The notes: generated by a model not told the origin, from the letters alone. 64,000 nucleotides of DNA from Herbidospora mongoliensis (GCF_001570545.1 NZ_BBXD01000015.1:1-64000); one strand, 5' to 3'; shown: positions 17,731-28,798, numbered from the stretch's first letter. Numbers and translations: made by a program.

Positions 17731-19295
17731 CCGCCCGGGGGGTCGCCGGGGCGGCCCTGCTCATCGGCGTCATCACGATCGTGGCGCGGGTCACCGGCTT
17801 CGCCAAACAGCTCGTGTTCGCCAAGACGGTCGGCACGGGCTGCCTGTCGACGGCCTATTTCACCGCGAACTCCGTACCGAACCTGGTCTTCGAGATCGTC
17901 GTCGGGGGAGCGCTGGCGGGCATGGTCGTGCCGGTGCTGGCGGGCGCCGCCGAGCGAGGTGACAAGGAGACCGCGGGGCGCATCGCGTCGGCGCTGCTGA
18001 CCTGGGTCGTCGTGCTCCTGGTCCCGCTGAGCGCGCTGGTCGCGCTGCTGGCGGGCCCGATCGTGCAGGTGTTCGTGCCCGGCGCGCTGGCGGGCTGCGA
18101 CGCCGGTGACGTCATGGCGCTCGCCGCGCACATGCTCGCCGTCTTCGCACCCCAGATTCTTCTGTACGGTCTGGCGGTCGTCCTCTACGGCGTCCTGCAG
18201 GCCCACCGGAGGTTCGCCGGGCCCGCGCTGGCCCCGCTCGTGTCGAGTGTCGTCGTCATCGTGGCCTACGTGGCGTTCGTCCCGCTCGGCGGCACGATCG
18301 AGATCGCCGGGCTGCCCCAGGCGGCCGAACTCGTGCTGAGCGTTGGCACCACACTCGGCGTGCTGTCCCTCGTGCTCACCGTGATCTGGCCGGTCGCCCG
18401 GCTCGGCCTGCGCTGGCGGCCGACCCTGAGCTTCCCGCCGGGTGTCGCGCCCCAGGTCAGGCGCCTGGCGGCGGCCGGGCTGAGCGCGCTGCTCGCCCAG
18501 CAGGTCGCGATGGCGGTGGTTGTCCGGCTGGCCAACGAAGGCGGTTCGGGGCGGCTCGCCGCGTTCAACTACGCCTGGGCGATCTACCTCGTGCCCTATG
18601 CCGTCCTCGCGGTCCCCATCGCGACCAGCGCGTTTCCGGTGCTCTCCGCGAGATTCGAGGCGGCCGACCACGACGGGTTCGCCGCCATGGCGGCGCGGAC
18701 CACGCGGGCGGTCGTGCTCGTCTCCGGCCTGGCGGCGGGAGCCCTGTTCGCCGTGGCCACGCCGGTCGCCGAGGTGTTCCTGTCGGTCAAATCCGACGTG
18801 CCCCCAGACCAGCTCGCCCTGGGCATCGCCCTGTTCGCCCCTGGTCTGATCGGCTACGGCCTGATGGCCCACCTGTCCAGGGTCCTCTACGCGGGCGGGC
18901 ACGGCCGTCCGGCCGCCCGCGATCAGGTCGTCGGCTGGATCGTCGTGATCGCCGCCCAGGTCACGCTCGTGCTCACCCTGCCCGACGCGTGGGTGGTCGG
19001 CGGCCTGGCTCTGGGCAACACGATCGGTCTCACCGTGGCCGGTCTTCTCCTGACGGGTTCCGTACGTCGCGCCTACGGCCCCCTTGAGGGGCTCACCCGG
19101 GCCACGCTCGCGGCGGTCGCCGGGGGCGTGACCGGTGCGGCGGCGGGGTGGGCCGTCGTCTGGCTGCTCGGCACCCCGGGCCTGTGGCTGAGCGTGCTGG
19201 TGGCGGGCCTGGCCGGGATCGTGGCGGCCGGGTTCGGCGGGGCGGTCGCGGCCGCGATCGACCGGGACGACCTCAAGGAAGTGATCAGAAGGTGA
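17727..19295 (+). CDS. MurJ/MviN-like lipid flippase
   Basis: 522 residues, Ala/Leu/Val rich, about 13-14 membrane segments. The start TARGVAGAALLIGVITIVARVTG and the GGALAGMVVPVLAGAAERGD segment match the MurJ/MviN branch of the MOP superfamily. It flips lipid-linked saccharides such as lipid II. Its position between a phosphosugar transferase and a GT4 gene suggests a dedicated substrate. I assume the chromosome has another murJ elsewhere (usual actinobacterial location near trxB), which cannot be seen here. The TTG start is overlapped by the previous stop. Confidence 0.85.
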   Translation: MTARGVAGAALLIGVITIVARVTGFAKQLVFAKTVGTGCLSTAYFTANSVPNLVFEIVVGGALAGMVVPVLAGAAERGDKETAGRIASALLTWVVVLLVPLSALVALLAGPIVQVFVPGALAGCDAGDVMALAAHMLAVFAPQILLYGLAVVLYGVLQAHRRFAGPALAPLVSSVVVIVAYVAFVPLGGTIEIAGLPQAAELVLSVGTTLGVLSLVLTVIWPVARLGLRWRPTLSFPPGVAPQVRRLAAAGLSALLAQQVAMAVVVRLANEGGSGRLAAFNYAWAIYLVPYAVLAVPIATSAFPVLSARFEAADHDGFAAMAARTTRAVVLVSGLAAGALFAVATPVAEVFLSVKSDVPPDQLALGIALFAPGLIGYGLMAHLSRVLYAGGHGRPAARDQVVGWIVVIAAQVTLVLTLPDAWVVGGLALGNTIGLTVAGLLLTGSVRRAYGPLEGLTRATLAAVAGGVTGAAAGWAVVWLLGTPGLWLSVLVAGLAGIVAAGFGGAVAAAIDRDDLKEVIRR

Positions 19296-20308
19296 AGATC
19301 GTGCTGACCCTCGGCACCAGCGCCGGGGGAGTGGGCCGCCACGTCCGCACCCTCGCCGACGGTTTCACCGCCCGGGGTCACGAGGTCGTGATCGCCGGCC
19401 CGGCCGACACCTTCGCGAGGTTCGGCTTCACCCAGACATTCGTCGAGATCCCCGTCTCCGACCGACCGCACCCGGTCAACGACGCCCGGACCGTCCGCGT
19501 CCTGCGCGGGATCGAGGCCGACGTCGTGCACGCCCACGGCCTGCGGGCCGGCGCCCTCGCCGCGCTGGCCCGGCCCCGGCGGCTCGTGGTCACCCTGCAC
19601 AACGCGGTCACCGCTCGCGGCGCGGTCGGCGCGGTCTACGCGGTCCTCGAACGGATCGTGGCCCGGCGGGCCGATGTGGTCCTGGTCGTCTCGCCCGACC
19701 TCGGCGACCGCATGGTCACGCTCGGCGCCGGGAATGTCGCCCCCGCCGTCGTGCCCGCGCCGCCGCTGGCCGACCTGCCCGCCACGACGGAGTTCGCCGG
19801 GAAGCGGGTCCTGCTCACCGTGGCGCGGCTGGCCCAGCAGAAGGGGCTGGAGACCCTGCTGGACGCCGCGGCGGGGCCGTACCCGCGGGATGTGGTCTTC
19901 GCCGTCGCGGGAGAAGGACCGTTGCGCGGCGCGCTCGAGGAACGGATCACCCGCGAGAACCTGCCGGTCACCCTGCTCGGCCCCCGCACCGACGTGGCCG
20001 CGCTGCTGAAGGCGGCGACCGCCCTGGTGGCGCCGAGCCGCTGGGAGGGGCAGCCGCTCAGCGTCCAGGAGGCGCTGAGGGCGGGGGTGCCCGTGGTGGC
20101 CTTCGCCGTGGGCGGCATCCCGCCGATGATCGGTGCGGCGGGGCTGCTGGTGCCGCCCGGCGACGCCGGGGCGATGCGCTCGGCGCTACTGCGGCTGCTG
20201 GCCGACGAGAGCCTGCTCAGCGACCTCGCGGACGCCGCGCTGGAACGTGGAAGGGCCCTGCCCGGCGAGGACGACGCGGTCGAGGCGGCCCTGAAAAACT
20301 ACGGCTGA
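19292..20308 (+). CDS. GT4 family glycosyltransferase
   Basis: 338 residues from GTG 19292, overlapping the flippase stop by GTGA. It has a GT-B fold with the N-terminal TLGTSAGGVGRHVRTLADG donor/acceptor loop, then VVHAHGLRAGALAAL, LTVARLAQQKGLETLLDA, AGEGPLRGALEE and the EX7E-like PSRWEGQPLSVQEALRAGVP. It probably adds a sugar to the lipid-linked product of the upstream transferase. It is the last gene of the five-gene operon from 14663. The acceptor and donor are unknown. Confidence 0.9.
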   Translation: MKIVLTLGTSAGGVGRHVRTLADGFTARGHEVVIAGPADTFARFGFTQTFVEIPVSDRPHPVNDARTVRVLRGIEADVVHAHGLRAGALAALARPRRLVVTLHNAVTARGAVGAVYAVLERIVARRADVVLVVSPDLGDRMVTLGAGNVAPAVVPAPPLADLPATTEFAGKRVLLTVARLAQQKGLETLLDAAAGPYPRDVVFAVAGEGPLRGALEERITRENLPVTLLGPRTDVAALLKAATALVAPSRWEGQPLSVQEALRAGVPVVAFAVGGIPPMIGAAGLLVPPGDAGAMRSALLRLLADESLLSDLADAALERGRALPGEDDAVEAALKNYG

Positions 20309-20318
20309 CCGGGGAATC

Positions 20319-20337
20319 ACCCGGGCTTGTTCCGGGT
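20319..20337 (+). terminator. weak hairpin after GT4 gene
   Basis: ACCCGG and CCGGGT form a 6-bp stem, followed by TGATAGGAATAATT. It may end the steA operon before the riboswitch. Confidence 0.35.
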
Positions 20338-20400
20338 TGATAGGAATAATTCGTGCAAGAAACCTGGGCCCGGGGTTCAGTTGCCCCCGGGGCGGGTCCC

Positions 20401-20406
20401 TATACT
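20401..20406 (+). promoter_or_regulatory. -10 element candidate for terC leader
   Basis: TATACT lies just upstream of the riboswitch. The only -35-like sequence (TTGCCC, 20381) is 14 bases away, shorter than usual. Confidence 0.4.
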
Positions 20407-20411
20407 TGTGG

Positions 20412-20525
20412 CGTTGGGGGGGAGTATCCCTTCGTGACGGTCCCGTCATCACGGTGCACAGCACCCGGGGCCGTCGGTCCGTGTCTGGCGCAGTTTGCGC
20501 GGGCGGGAGAGACCTCCGGCAGTGT
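20412..20525 (+). ncRNA. yybP-ykoY manganese riboswitch
   Basis: The conserved elements occur in order: GGGGGGAGTA (20416-20425), CCCGTCATCACGG (20442-20454) and GGGAGAGACCTCCGGCA (20505-20521). These are the signature loops of the yybP-ykoY Mn2+ aptamer, and the gene downstream is a TerC/Alx-family transporter, the classic partner. The 3' element CCTCCGGC can pair with the SD region, giving a translational expression platform. Exact ends are approximate. Confidence 0.85.
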
Positions 20526-20545
20526 GTTTCGTCGCGCGCCGGAGG
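20513..20545 (+). promoter_or_regulatory. Shine-Dalgarno-masking helix of the terC riboswitch
   Basis: CCTCCGGC (20513-20520), inside the conserved 3' aptamer block, is the exact complement of GCCGGAGG (20538-20545), which contains the SD of terC; the loop is 17 bases. Formation of the aptamer would keep the first strand busy and free the SD. Confidence 0.65.
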
Positions 20546-20555
20546 GATTAAGAGA

Positions 20556-21542
20556 GTGGACATTCCCGTGTGGGGTTGGGCTGCCGTCATCATCGGCCTG
20601 CTCGTGGTCATCGCCATCGACCTATGGATCGTCGATCGTGGAGAGCCGAAAGAGTTCTCCATCCGTCAGGCAGGCTTCTGGGTCGGCCTCTACGTCGCAC
20701 TCGCCGTGCTGTTCGGCATCGGCCTGCTGATCTTCGCTGGACCACAGCAGTCGGGTGAGTTCTTCGCGGGTTACATCACCGAATACAGCCTGAGCATCGA
20801 CAACCTGTTCGTCTTCTACATCATCATGTCGCGGTTCGCGGTGCCGAAGGCCTATCAGCACAAGGTGCTGACGATCGGCATCCTGATCGCGCTGGTCATG
20901 CGCGGGTTCTTCATCGTGGTCGGCGCCGCCGCCCTCAACCAGTTCCACTGGCTCTTCTACGTGTTCGGCGCGATCCTCCTCTACACCGCCTACACGATGA
21001 TCCGCGACCACAACAAGAGCGAAGACGACTTCGACGAGAACATCCTGCTGCGCTACGCGCGCCGGGCGTTCCCCACCACGCAGGACTACGTCGGTTCCAA
21101 GATGATCGTCAAGGTCGACGGCAAGAAGATGGTCACGCCGATGCTGATCGTCATGATCGCCATCGGCAGCACCGACCTGCTGTTCGCCCTCGACTCCATC
21201 CCGGCGATCTTCGGTCTGACCACCGACGCGTTCATCGTCTTCACCGCCAACGCGTTCGCCCTGATGGGTCTGCGGCAGCTCTACTTCCTCCTCGGAGGCC
21301 TGCTGCAGCGTCTGGTCTACCTCAGCTACGGTCTGGCCTTCATTCTCGCCTTCATCGGCGTGAAACTGATTCTCGAGGCCATGCACGACATCGTCGAGTG
21401 GGCGCCGAAGATCCCGATCCAGGTCTCGCTGGGCGTCATCATCGGGACGATGCTGGTCACGACGGTCGCGAGCATCCTCAAGTCGCGCCGCACCGCGGCC
21501 GCCGAGAAGGACGCCACCCCCGAGCAGGCGGAGCAGCACTAG
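20556..21542 (+). CDS. TerC/Alx family manganese exporter
   Basis: 328 residues from GTG 20556 (GGAGGG nine bases upstream; the upstream open frame is riboswitch). It is a polytopic membrane protein with about eight helices. Family motifs are SLSIDNLFVFYIIMSRF (~residues 80-96) and IAIGSTDLLFALDSIPAIFG (~203-222), in which conserved Asp residues bind the metal. Riboswitch control by Mn2+ supports manganese efflux or loading of exported enzymes. The C-terminal 20 residues are charged and cytosolic. Confidence 0.92.
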   Translation: MDIPVWGWAAVIIGLLVVIAIDLWIVDRGEPKEFSIRQAGFWVGLYVALAVLFGIGLLIFAGPQQSGEFFAGYITEYSLSIDNLFVFYIIMSRFAVPKAYQHKVLTIGILIALVMRGFFIVVGAAALNQFHWLFYVFGAILLYTAYTMIRDHNKSEDDFDENILLRYARRAFPTTQDYVGSKMIVKVDGKKMVTPMLIVMIAIGSTDLLFALDSIPAIFGLTTDAFIVFTANAFALMGLRQLYFLLGGLLQRLVYLSYGLAFILAFIGVKLILEAMHDIVEWAPKIPIQVSLGVIIGTMLVTTVASILKSRRTAAAEKDATPEQAEQH

Positions 21543-21578
21543 CGTCCAGACCCACTGGGGTCACGCGCTTGACGCGAA

Positions 21579-21649
21579 AGAGGACGGTTAGGGACTGTGG
21601 CATCGGTAACATAACTGCTTAAGTCGCAAATCCGTCCTCTAGTCGCAAA
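21579..21649 (+). promoter_or_regulatory. structured leader with inverted and direct repeats before psd
   Basis: AGAGGACGG (21579-21587) pairs exactly with CCGTCCTCT (21632-21640) across 44 bases. AGTCGCAAA occurs twice, at 21622 and 21641, a 19-base period. A TAACAT -10-like hexamer is at 21607. The role is unknown. Confidence 0.4.
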
Positions 21650-21667
21650 AGAGTACAAAGGCTCCTA

Positions 21668-22312
21668 GTGTCGAACGAAATAGAAAGTCCTCGCCCACGT
21701 GTCCGGCTCGCGCGTGGCGTGTCGCCGTGGCTGGCTCCGACAGCTGCCGCGGCGGCCGTGACGGCGGGCCTGACCCGCTGGTCTCCCAAGTGGGCCTTCG
21801 CGGCGGTGCCGCTGGCGGCCCTCACGGGCGGGATGCTCTGGTTCTTCCGTGATCCTGACCGCTCGCCCGGCATCGGGCGGCTGCTCTCGCCGGCCGACGG
21901 CGTCGTGCAGAGCGTCGACCCCTGGATCGACGGCCGCACCCGCGTGGCCATCTTCATGAGCCCGCTCAACGTGCACGTCAATCGTGCCCCCGTCGCCGGG
22001 ACCGTCGTCTCGGTGGAACACGTGGCCGGTGGATTCGTGCCCGCGTTCAACAAGGACAGCGACAAGAACGAACGCGTGGTGTGGCACTTCGACACCGCGC
22101 TCGGCGACATCGAGATGGTCCAGATCGCCGGGGCCGTCGCGCGCCGCATCGTGCCCTATCTGCAGGCGGGCGCGAAGGTCGCCCAGGGAGATCGGGTCGG
22201 TCTGATCCGGCTCGGCTCCCGGGTCGACCTCTATCTGCCGGAGGGCGTCGAGCCCGCCGTGACCGTCGGCGACACAACCGTGGCTGGGGTGACCCGCATT
22301 GACCGCGCCTGA
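21668..22312 (+). CDS. psd: phosphatidylserine decarboxylase proenzyme
   Basis: 214 residues from GTG with AAAGG upstream. It is the short type of enzyme, with an N-terminal hydrophobic segment, FFRDPDR, SPADGVV, and IFMSPLNVHVNRAPVAG (catalytic-fold signatures). The self-cleavage motif is LGSR, with cleavage expected between G183 and S184 to give the pyruvoyl group. It makes phosphatidylethanolamine in the membrane. The end overlaps pssA, which makes its substrate. Confidence 0.95.
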   Translation: MSNEIESPRPRVRLARGVSPWLAPTAAAAAVTAGLTRWSPKWAFAAVPLAALTGGMLWFFRDPDRSPGIGRLLSPADGVVQSVDPWIDGRTRVAIFMSPLNVHVNRAPVAGTVVSVEHVAGGFVPAFNKDSDKNERVVWHFDTALGDIEMVQIAGAVARRIVPYLQAGAKVAQGDRVGLIRLGSRVDLYLPEGVEPAVTVGDTTVAGVTRIDRA

Positions 22313-23132
22313 CCTCAGGGCCGGAAGCTGGTCCGTGGACGAAGACGCCGAACCCTTGGGTCCGGTCGGCAAGGCGTTCCGCCTGTCGGCCGCCGACCTG
22401 CTCTCTCTCGGCAACGCGCTGTCGGGGTTCCTGTCGGTCGTCGTGCTGGCCTACAGCGCGATCGACCAGCTCAAGATGACCCGGGGCAACTTCGAGCCCG
22501 ATCCGCGGTTCTTCGGCACCGCCGTCGTGCTGCTGCTCGTCGGTGCGACCTGCGACCTGTTCGACGGGCTGGTGGCCCGCCGGTTCCGGGCCTCGGCGAT
22601 GGGCGCCGAGCTCGACAACCTGGCCGACGTGATCAGCTTCGGCTTCGCGCCGGCGTTCATGATCGTCATATGGGGCGGGTTCAACGCCCCGCTGCCGCTG
22701 TGGCTCGTGCTGGCCGCCGCGGGGTCGGTGCTGCTCGCGGGGGTGACCCGGCTGGCCCGGTTCGCCTGCGTGAAGACCAAGAGCGGCGACTTCATGGGGC
22801 TGCCCATCCCCATGGGCGCCATGACGATCGTCTCGATCGTGCTGCTGTTCCCGCCGACGATCTGGACGGTCCTCGGCATCTTCGCCACGGCGTTCCTGAT
22901 GATCAGCCGGATCGAATATCCGAAGCCCAAGGGCAACATGGCCGCGTTCGTCCTCGGCTGGATGCTCATCAACGTGGCCTGCCTGATGGTCTGGGCCGCC
23001 GGGCTGCCCGGTGGCGACCAGCTCATCCAGGTCGGCGCGATCATGCAGATCGCGATCGTGTCGGCGATCCCGCTGCGGGTGCTGATGTTCAGGCGGGCCA
23101 AGCGCAAGGAGCGCCTCGCGGGCTCCCGCTAG
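22299..23132 (+). CDS. pssA: CDP-diacylglycerol-serine O-phosphatidyltransferase
   Basis: 277 residues from TTG 22299, 14 bases inside psd. It has the CDP-alcohol phosphotransferase signature D-G-x2-A-R-x8-G-x3-D-x3-D, seen as DGLVARR...GAELDNLAD (~89-110). About six to eight membrane helices follow a polar N-terminus of ~30 residues. It forms phosphatidylserine, which Psd decarboxylates. The order psd-pssA is conserved in actinobacteria. Confidence 0.93.
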   Translation: MTAPDLRAGSWSVDEDAEPLGPVGKAFRLSAADLLSLGNALSGFLSVVVLAYSAIDQLKMTRGNFEPDPRFFGTAVVLLLVGATCDLFDGLVARRFRASAMGAELDNLADVISFGFAPAFMIVIWGGFNAPLPLWLVLAAAGSVLLAGVTRLARFACVKTKSGDFMGLPIPMGAMTIVSIVLLFPPTIWTVLGIFATAFLMISRIEYPKPKGNMAAFVLGWMLINVACLMVWAAGLPGGDQLIQVGAIMQIAIVSAIPLRVLMFRRAKRKERLAGSR

Positions 23133-23172
23133 GTGACTTTCCGGGGCGGACCCGCCGTTGTCTAATGACCGT

Positions 23173-23445
23173 ATGGCGACCGCCCCGCGTGAGCTCACCC
23201 GTTCTTACTTCCTCGGCAAGCTGGCGCGTGAACTCGAACAGCGCGGCTTCGCCGTCACGCTGCGGCCGGAACCGCCCTCTTTGCGGATCAGCGCACCGGA
23301 GGCCGCCCTGCTCAACGAGACCGTCGACTGCGTCTCGCTGCAGGGCGGCTGGTTCTACCGGTGGTCGTGGGGCGAGGTCGTGGAGAGCGCCGACGATCCC
23401 GACGCCGCCGCGGCCCTGATCGCCAAGGTGCTGGGAGCGCGCTGA
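23173..23445 (+). CDS. small conserved protein, possibly leaderless
   Basis: 90 residues from ATG 23173. It has no recognised domain; the sequence begins MATAPRELTRSYFLGKLARE and continues as a basic helix followed by beta-like segments ending in WFYRWSWGEVVESADDPDAAAALIAKVLGAR. A TCTAAT hexamer ends six bases before the ATG and no SD is present, suggesting a leaderless transcript. It converges on the metallo-hydrolase at 23447, one base apart. The function is unknown. Confidence 0.7.
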   Translation: MATAPRELTRSYFLGKLARELEQRGFAVTLRPEPPSLRISAPEAALLNETVDCVSLQGGWFYRWSWGEVVESADDPDAAAALIAKVLGAR

Positions 23446-23446
23446 T

Positions 23447-24094
23447 CTACCAGCCCCGGGCCTGCCATTCAGGCAGTGCGGGACGTTCGACCCCGAGCGT
23501 GGTGTCCTTCCCGTGGCCGGGGTAGACCCAGGTCTCGTCGTCGTACCGGTCGAAGATCCGCTCCACCACGTCGGTGTAGAGCGCGGTGAACCGCGCCGGG
23601 TCCTTCTGGGTGTTGCCCACGCCGCCGGGGAACAGCGAGTCGCCGGTGAAGACGTGGCCCGGGTAGTAGAGGGCGATCGAACCCGGGGTGTGGCCGCGCA
23701 GGTGGATCACCTCCAGGTCGGTCACCCCGACGGTCACCCGGTCGCCGTGGTCGACCGGCCGCGCCTCGACCGGCAGCGCCGCCGCGTCTTCGCGGCCCGC
23801 CACCACGGTCGCGCCGGTGGCCTTGGCCACCTCTTCCAGGGCGCCCCAGTGGTCGCCGTGCTGGTGGGTGGTCACGATCACGCTGATCGGCTGCCGGCCG
23901 ATCAGCTCCAGGATCCTGCCGGGCTCGGCGGCGGCGTCGATCAGCATGCCGTCACCGGTCTCGCGGCAGCGGATCAGGTAGGCGTTGTTGCCGAAGTCGC
24001 CGACCTCCATCTTGGCGATGGTGATCTTCTCCAGCTCCCGGACGTCGGCCGGTCCGCCCTTGGACACGTCTCCCGTATAAGTCATAGCTGTCAC
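23447..24094 (-). CDS. metallo-beta-lactamase fold hydrolase (glyoxalase II-like)
   Basis: 215 residues with the THQHGDHWGALEE zinc motif (~residue 77), a GHTPGSIALYYPG ligand segment, FTGDSLFPGGVGN and a final YPGHGKDTTLG. The pattern is that of glyoxalase II/persulfide dioxygenase-like proteins that often sit next to uvrA in actinobacteria. The GTG start overlaps the stop of the DinB-like gene, so the two are co-translated; a later ATG (24085) is possible. Confidence 0.9.
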   Translation of the reverse strand: MTAMTYTGDVSKGGPADVRELEKITIAKMEVGDFGNNAYLIRCRETGDGMLIDAAAEPGRILELIGRQPISVIVTTHQHGDHWGALEEVAKATGATVVAGREDAAALPVEARPVDHGDRVTVGVTDLEVIHLRGHTPGSIALYYPGHVFTGDSLFPGGVGNTQKDPARFTALYTDVVERIFDRYDDETWVYPGHGKDTTLGVERPALPEWQARGW

Positions 24095-24792
24095 GCTAGG
24101 CCGTCGGGGGCGCTGCGGACCATCCAGGCCGGGGGCGGCGGGAAGCCGTCGGGCGCGTGGCGGCCGGTCATCCAGGCGGCGAGCTCCCGTTTCGTGGCCT
24201 GGAGGTGCGGGCCTTCGGCCCCGATGATCGTCTCGCCGGTGTCGGTCGCGGTCAGTCTCCCGTACGTCGCCCGGTCGCTCAGCTGGGGGGAGTCGCCGAA
24301 CTCCCAGTGGACGTAGCGGTCGGGCCAGTCGCGCCAGGTGTAGCCGGCGCCGAAGTCGCTGTGGTGGATCTCCACCTCGCGGAGGCGGCGCATGACGACG
24401 TACCAGACGGGATGGCTCGGCGGGCGGGTGCCCTCGACCCGGAAGGACCAGCGGTCGGCGGGCAGCGCGTCGGCCGCCTCGGCGAAGCGGGCGGTGCTCT
24501 CCTCCAGATCGGCGAGCTGCTCCTCGGCGGGCCGGGCGAAGCCCTTGAGGATGCCCTCGTCACGTTCCGCCGCGTCGCGGTACTGAGGGGTGACCACCCC
24601 CGTGCGGGCCCACGTGAGCAGGTTCACAAGGGAGTCGGCGTTGCGGGAGACGTGGGTGGCCAGGTGGCCCCGGGTCCAGCCGTCGAGGGCCGACGGGGCC
24701 CGCATCTCCTCGTCGGACAGCCCGGCGACGGTGGTGATCAGGCGGGCGTCAGCGGCGGCGAGTTCCGCCCTGTAGTCGTCAAGAAGGGACAT
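24091..24792 (-). CDS. DinB/mycothiol-dependent maleylpyruvate isomerase-like protein
   Basis: 233 residues from ATG 24792, with AGGA seven bases upstream; the upstream extension in frame overlaps the uvrA promoter and is rejected. The helical-bundle N-terminus ([39 protein letters not shown]) has the conserved His triad pattern of the MDMPI_N/DinB family, and the C-terminal part ([13 protein letters not shown]) is typical. It is likely a thiol-dependent transferase or isomerase using mycothiol. The physiological substrate is unknown. Confidence 0.85.
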   Translation of the reverse strand: MSLLDDYRAELAAADARLITTVAGLSDEEMRAPSALDGWTRGHLATHVSRNADSLVNLLTWARTGVVTPQYRDAAERDEGILKGFARPAEEQLADLEESTARFAEAADALPADRWSFRVEGTRPPSHPVWYVVMRRLREVEIHHSDFGAGYTWRDWPDRYVHWEFGDSPQLSDRATYGRLTATDTGETIIGAEGPHLQATKRELAAWMTGRHAPDGFPPPPAWMVRSAPDGLA

Positions 24793-24899
24793 GGGGTCAT
24801 CCTCGTCCACGTACTCTGAAGAAGCAGGGGCATTTTTGTCGGTGGCGGCGGATAGCCTGCCCGGTGCACTCCTGTACCCCAACGACCATCGGGAACGCT

Positions 24900-27740
<2,841 letters not shown>

Positions 27741-27847
27741 GTGCATTTCTTCATACTCCGCTCGGACGCGATCGGTCAGGCTGAACCAGGAACGGGGTCA
27801 GCGCCGTACCTACAGATGATCGGGAAGTCCCCCAGCGGAGGATGTAA

Positions 27848-28444
27848 ATGAACGTTAACGCCACCTCTGAGCAGGATCAGGTCACGAGCGCGATGACGCG
27901 GCGGGGCCTGGTCTTCGCGGTGGGCGGCGCCGGGCTGGCCGCCGCCCTGACGGCGTGCACCGGCTATTCCTCCGGCACGGCCGCCCAGGCCGAGCCGCCA
28001 GGATCGGTGCCGGCCGACCAGGCCAAGCCGGCCGGGGGCACCGACGACCCGCCTCCCCCCGCCGACGACCAGAACGACCCGCCTGCCGAAGAGCCCCCTG
28101 CCGACGACCCGCCGGCCGAAGACCCTCCGGCCGAGGAGGAGCCGCCCCCGGCGGCGGCCAACGCCTTCGCCAAGACGTCCGACATCCCCGAGGGCGGTGG
28201 CAAGATCTTCGAATCGGAGAAGATCGTCATCACCCAGCCGACGGCCGGCGAGTTCAAGTGCTTCACTGCCGTCTGCACCCACGCGGGCTGCTCGGTGGCC
28301 AGCATCTCGGGCGGCACCATCAACTGCCCCTGCCACGGCAGCAAGTTCAAGATCAGCGACGGTTCGGTCGCCGGCGGCCCCGCCCCGTCTCCGCTCGAGG
28401 AGAAGAAGATCACGGTCAGCGGCGGCAGCATCGTCCTGGCGTAG
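27848..28444 (+). CDS. Rieske [2Fe-2S] lipoprotein with Tat signal
   Basis: 198 residues from ATG with GGAGGATG upstream. The N-terminus has a twin-arginine motif (TRRGLVF) followed by a hydrophobic stretch and a lipobox ending LTAC, so export by Tat and lipid anchoring are expected. Residues ~45-100 are a Pro/Asp/Glu linker. The Rieske cluster motifs are C143-x-H145 with C148 and C160-x2-H163. It probably shuttles electrons at the outer face of the membrane. The partner is unknown. Confidence 0.9.
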   Translation: MNVNATSEQDQVTSAMTRRGLVFAVGGAGLAAALTACTGYSSGTAAQAEPPGSVPADQAKPAGGTDDPPPPADDQNDPPAEEPPADDPPAEDPPAEEEPPPAAANAFAKTSDIPEGGGKIFESEKIVITQPTAGEFKCFTAVCTHAGCSVASISGGTINCPCHGSKFKISDGSVAGGPAPSPLEEKKITVSGGSIVLA

Positions 28445-28798
28445 CCCCTGGCCGGACATCGCGTCCCGGTTGTGGCGCGGTCCGTTCCAGGGTTCGGGAA
28501 CGGACCAGCCACCGGACACGGAACGGTTCACGGCGTCGCCGTCGGGCTCGCCATCAGGAACCAACGGCCGGAAACGGCTCCGGCCTCAGGCGTCGGAGCT
28601 GATGGCCCGTCCACTGGCGGGAACGGGTTCCGGCCTGGGCGGTGGGGGGCGATGGCCCGCTCCCCACCAGGGAGAAGGTGGCCGGACGCGGTCCCGGCTT
28701 CAGGCACCGGGACCGTGTCCGGCCATTGCTCCGGGAACGGGGCCCGGCTTGGGGTGTCGGGGGCGTTCGGTTGACGGTCGGTTGATGATCATGGAGGT
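28445..28798. repeat. intergenic degenerate repeat block
   Basis: About 350 bases without a gene. Four imperfect copies of GGAACGG-N2-CCGGCCT-like sequence followed by a GGYGTCGG-type end start near 28571, 28620, 28685 and 28734 (spacings 49, 65 and 49). The first two copies share an additional GATGGCCCG block. No known element is recognised. Confidence 0.45.
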
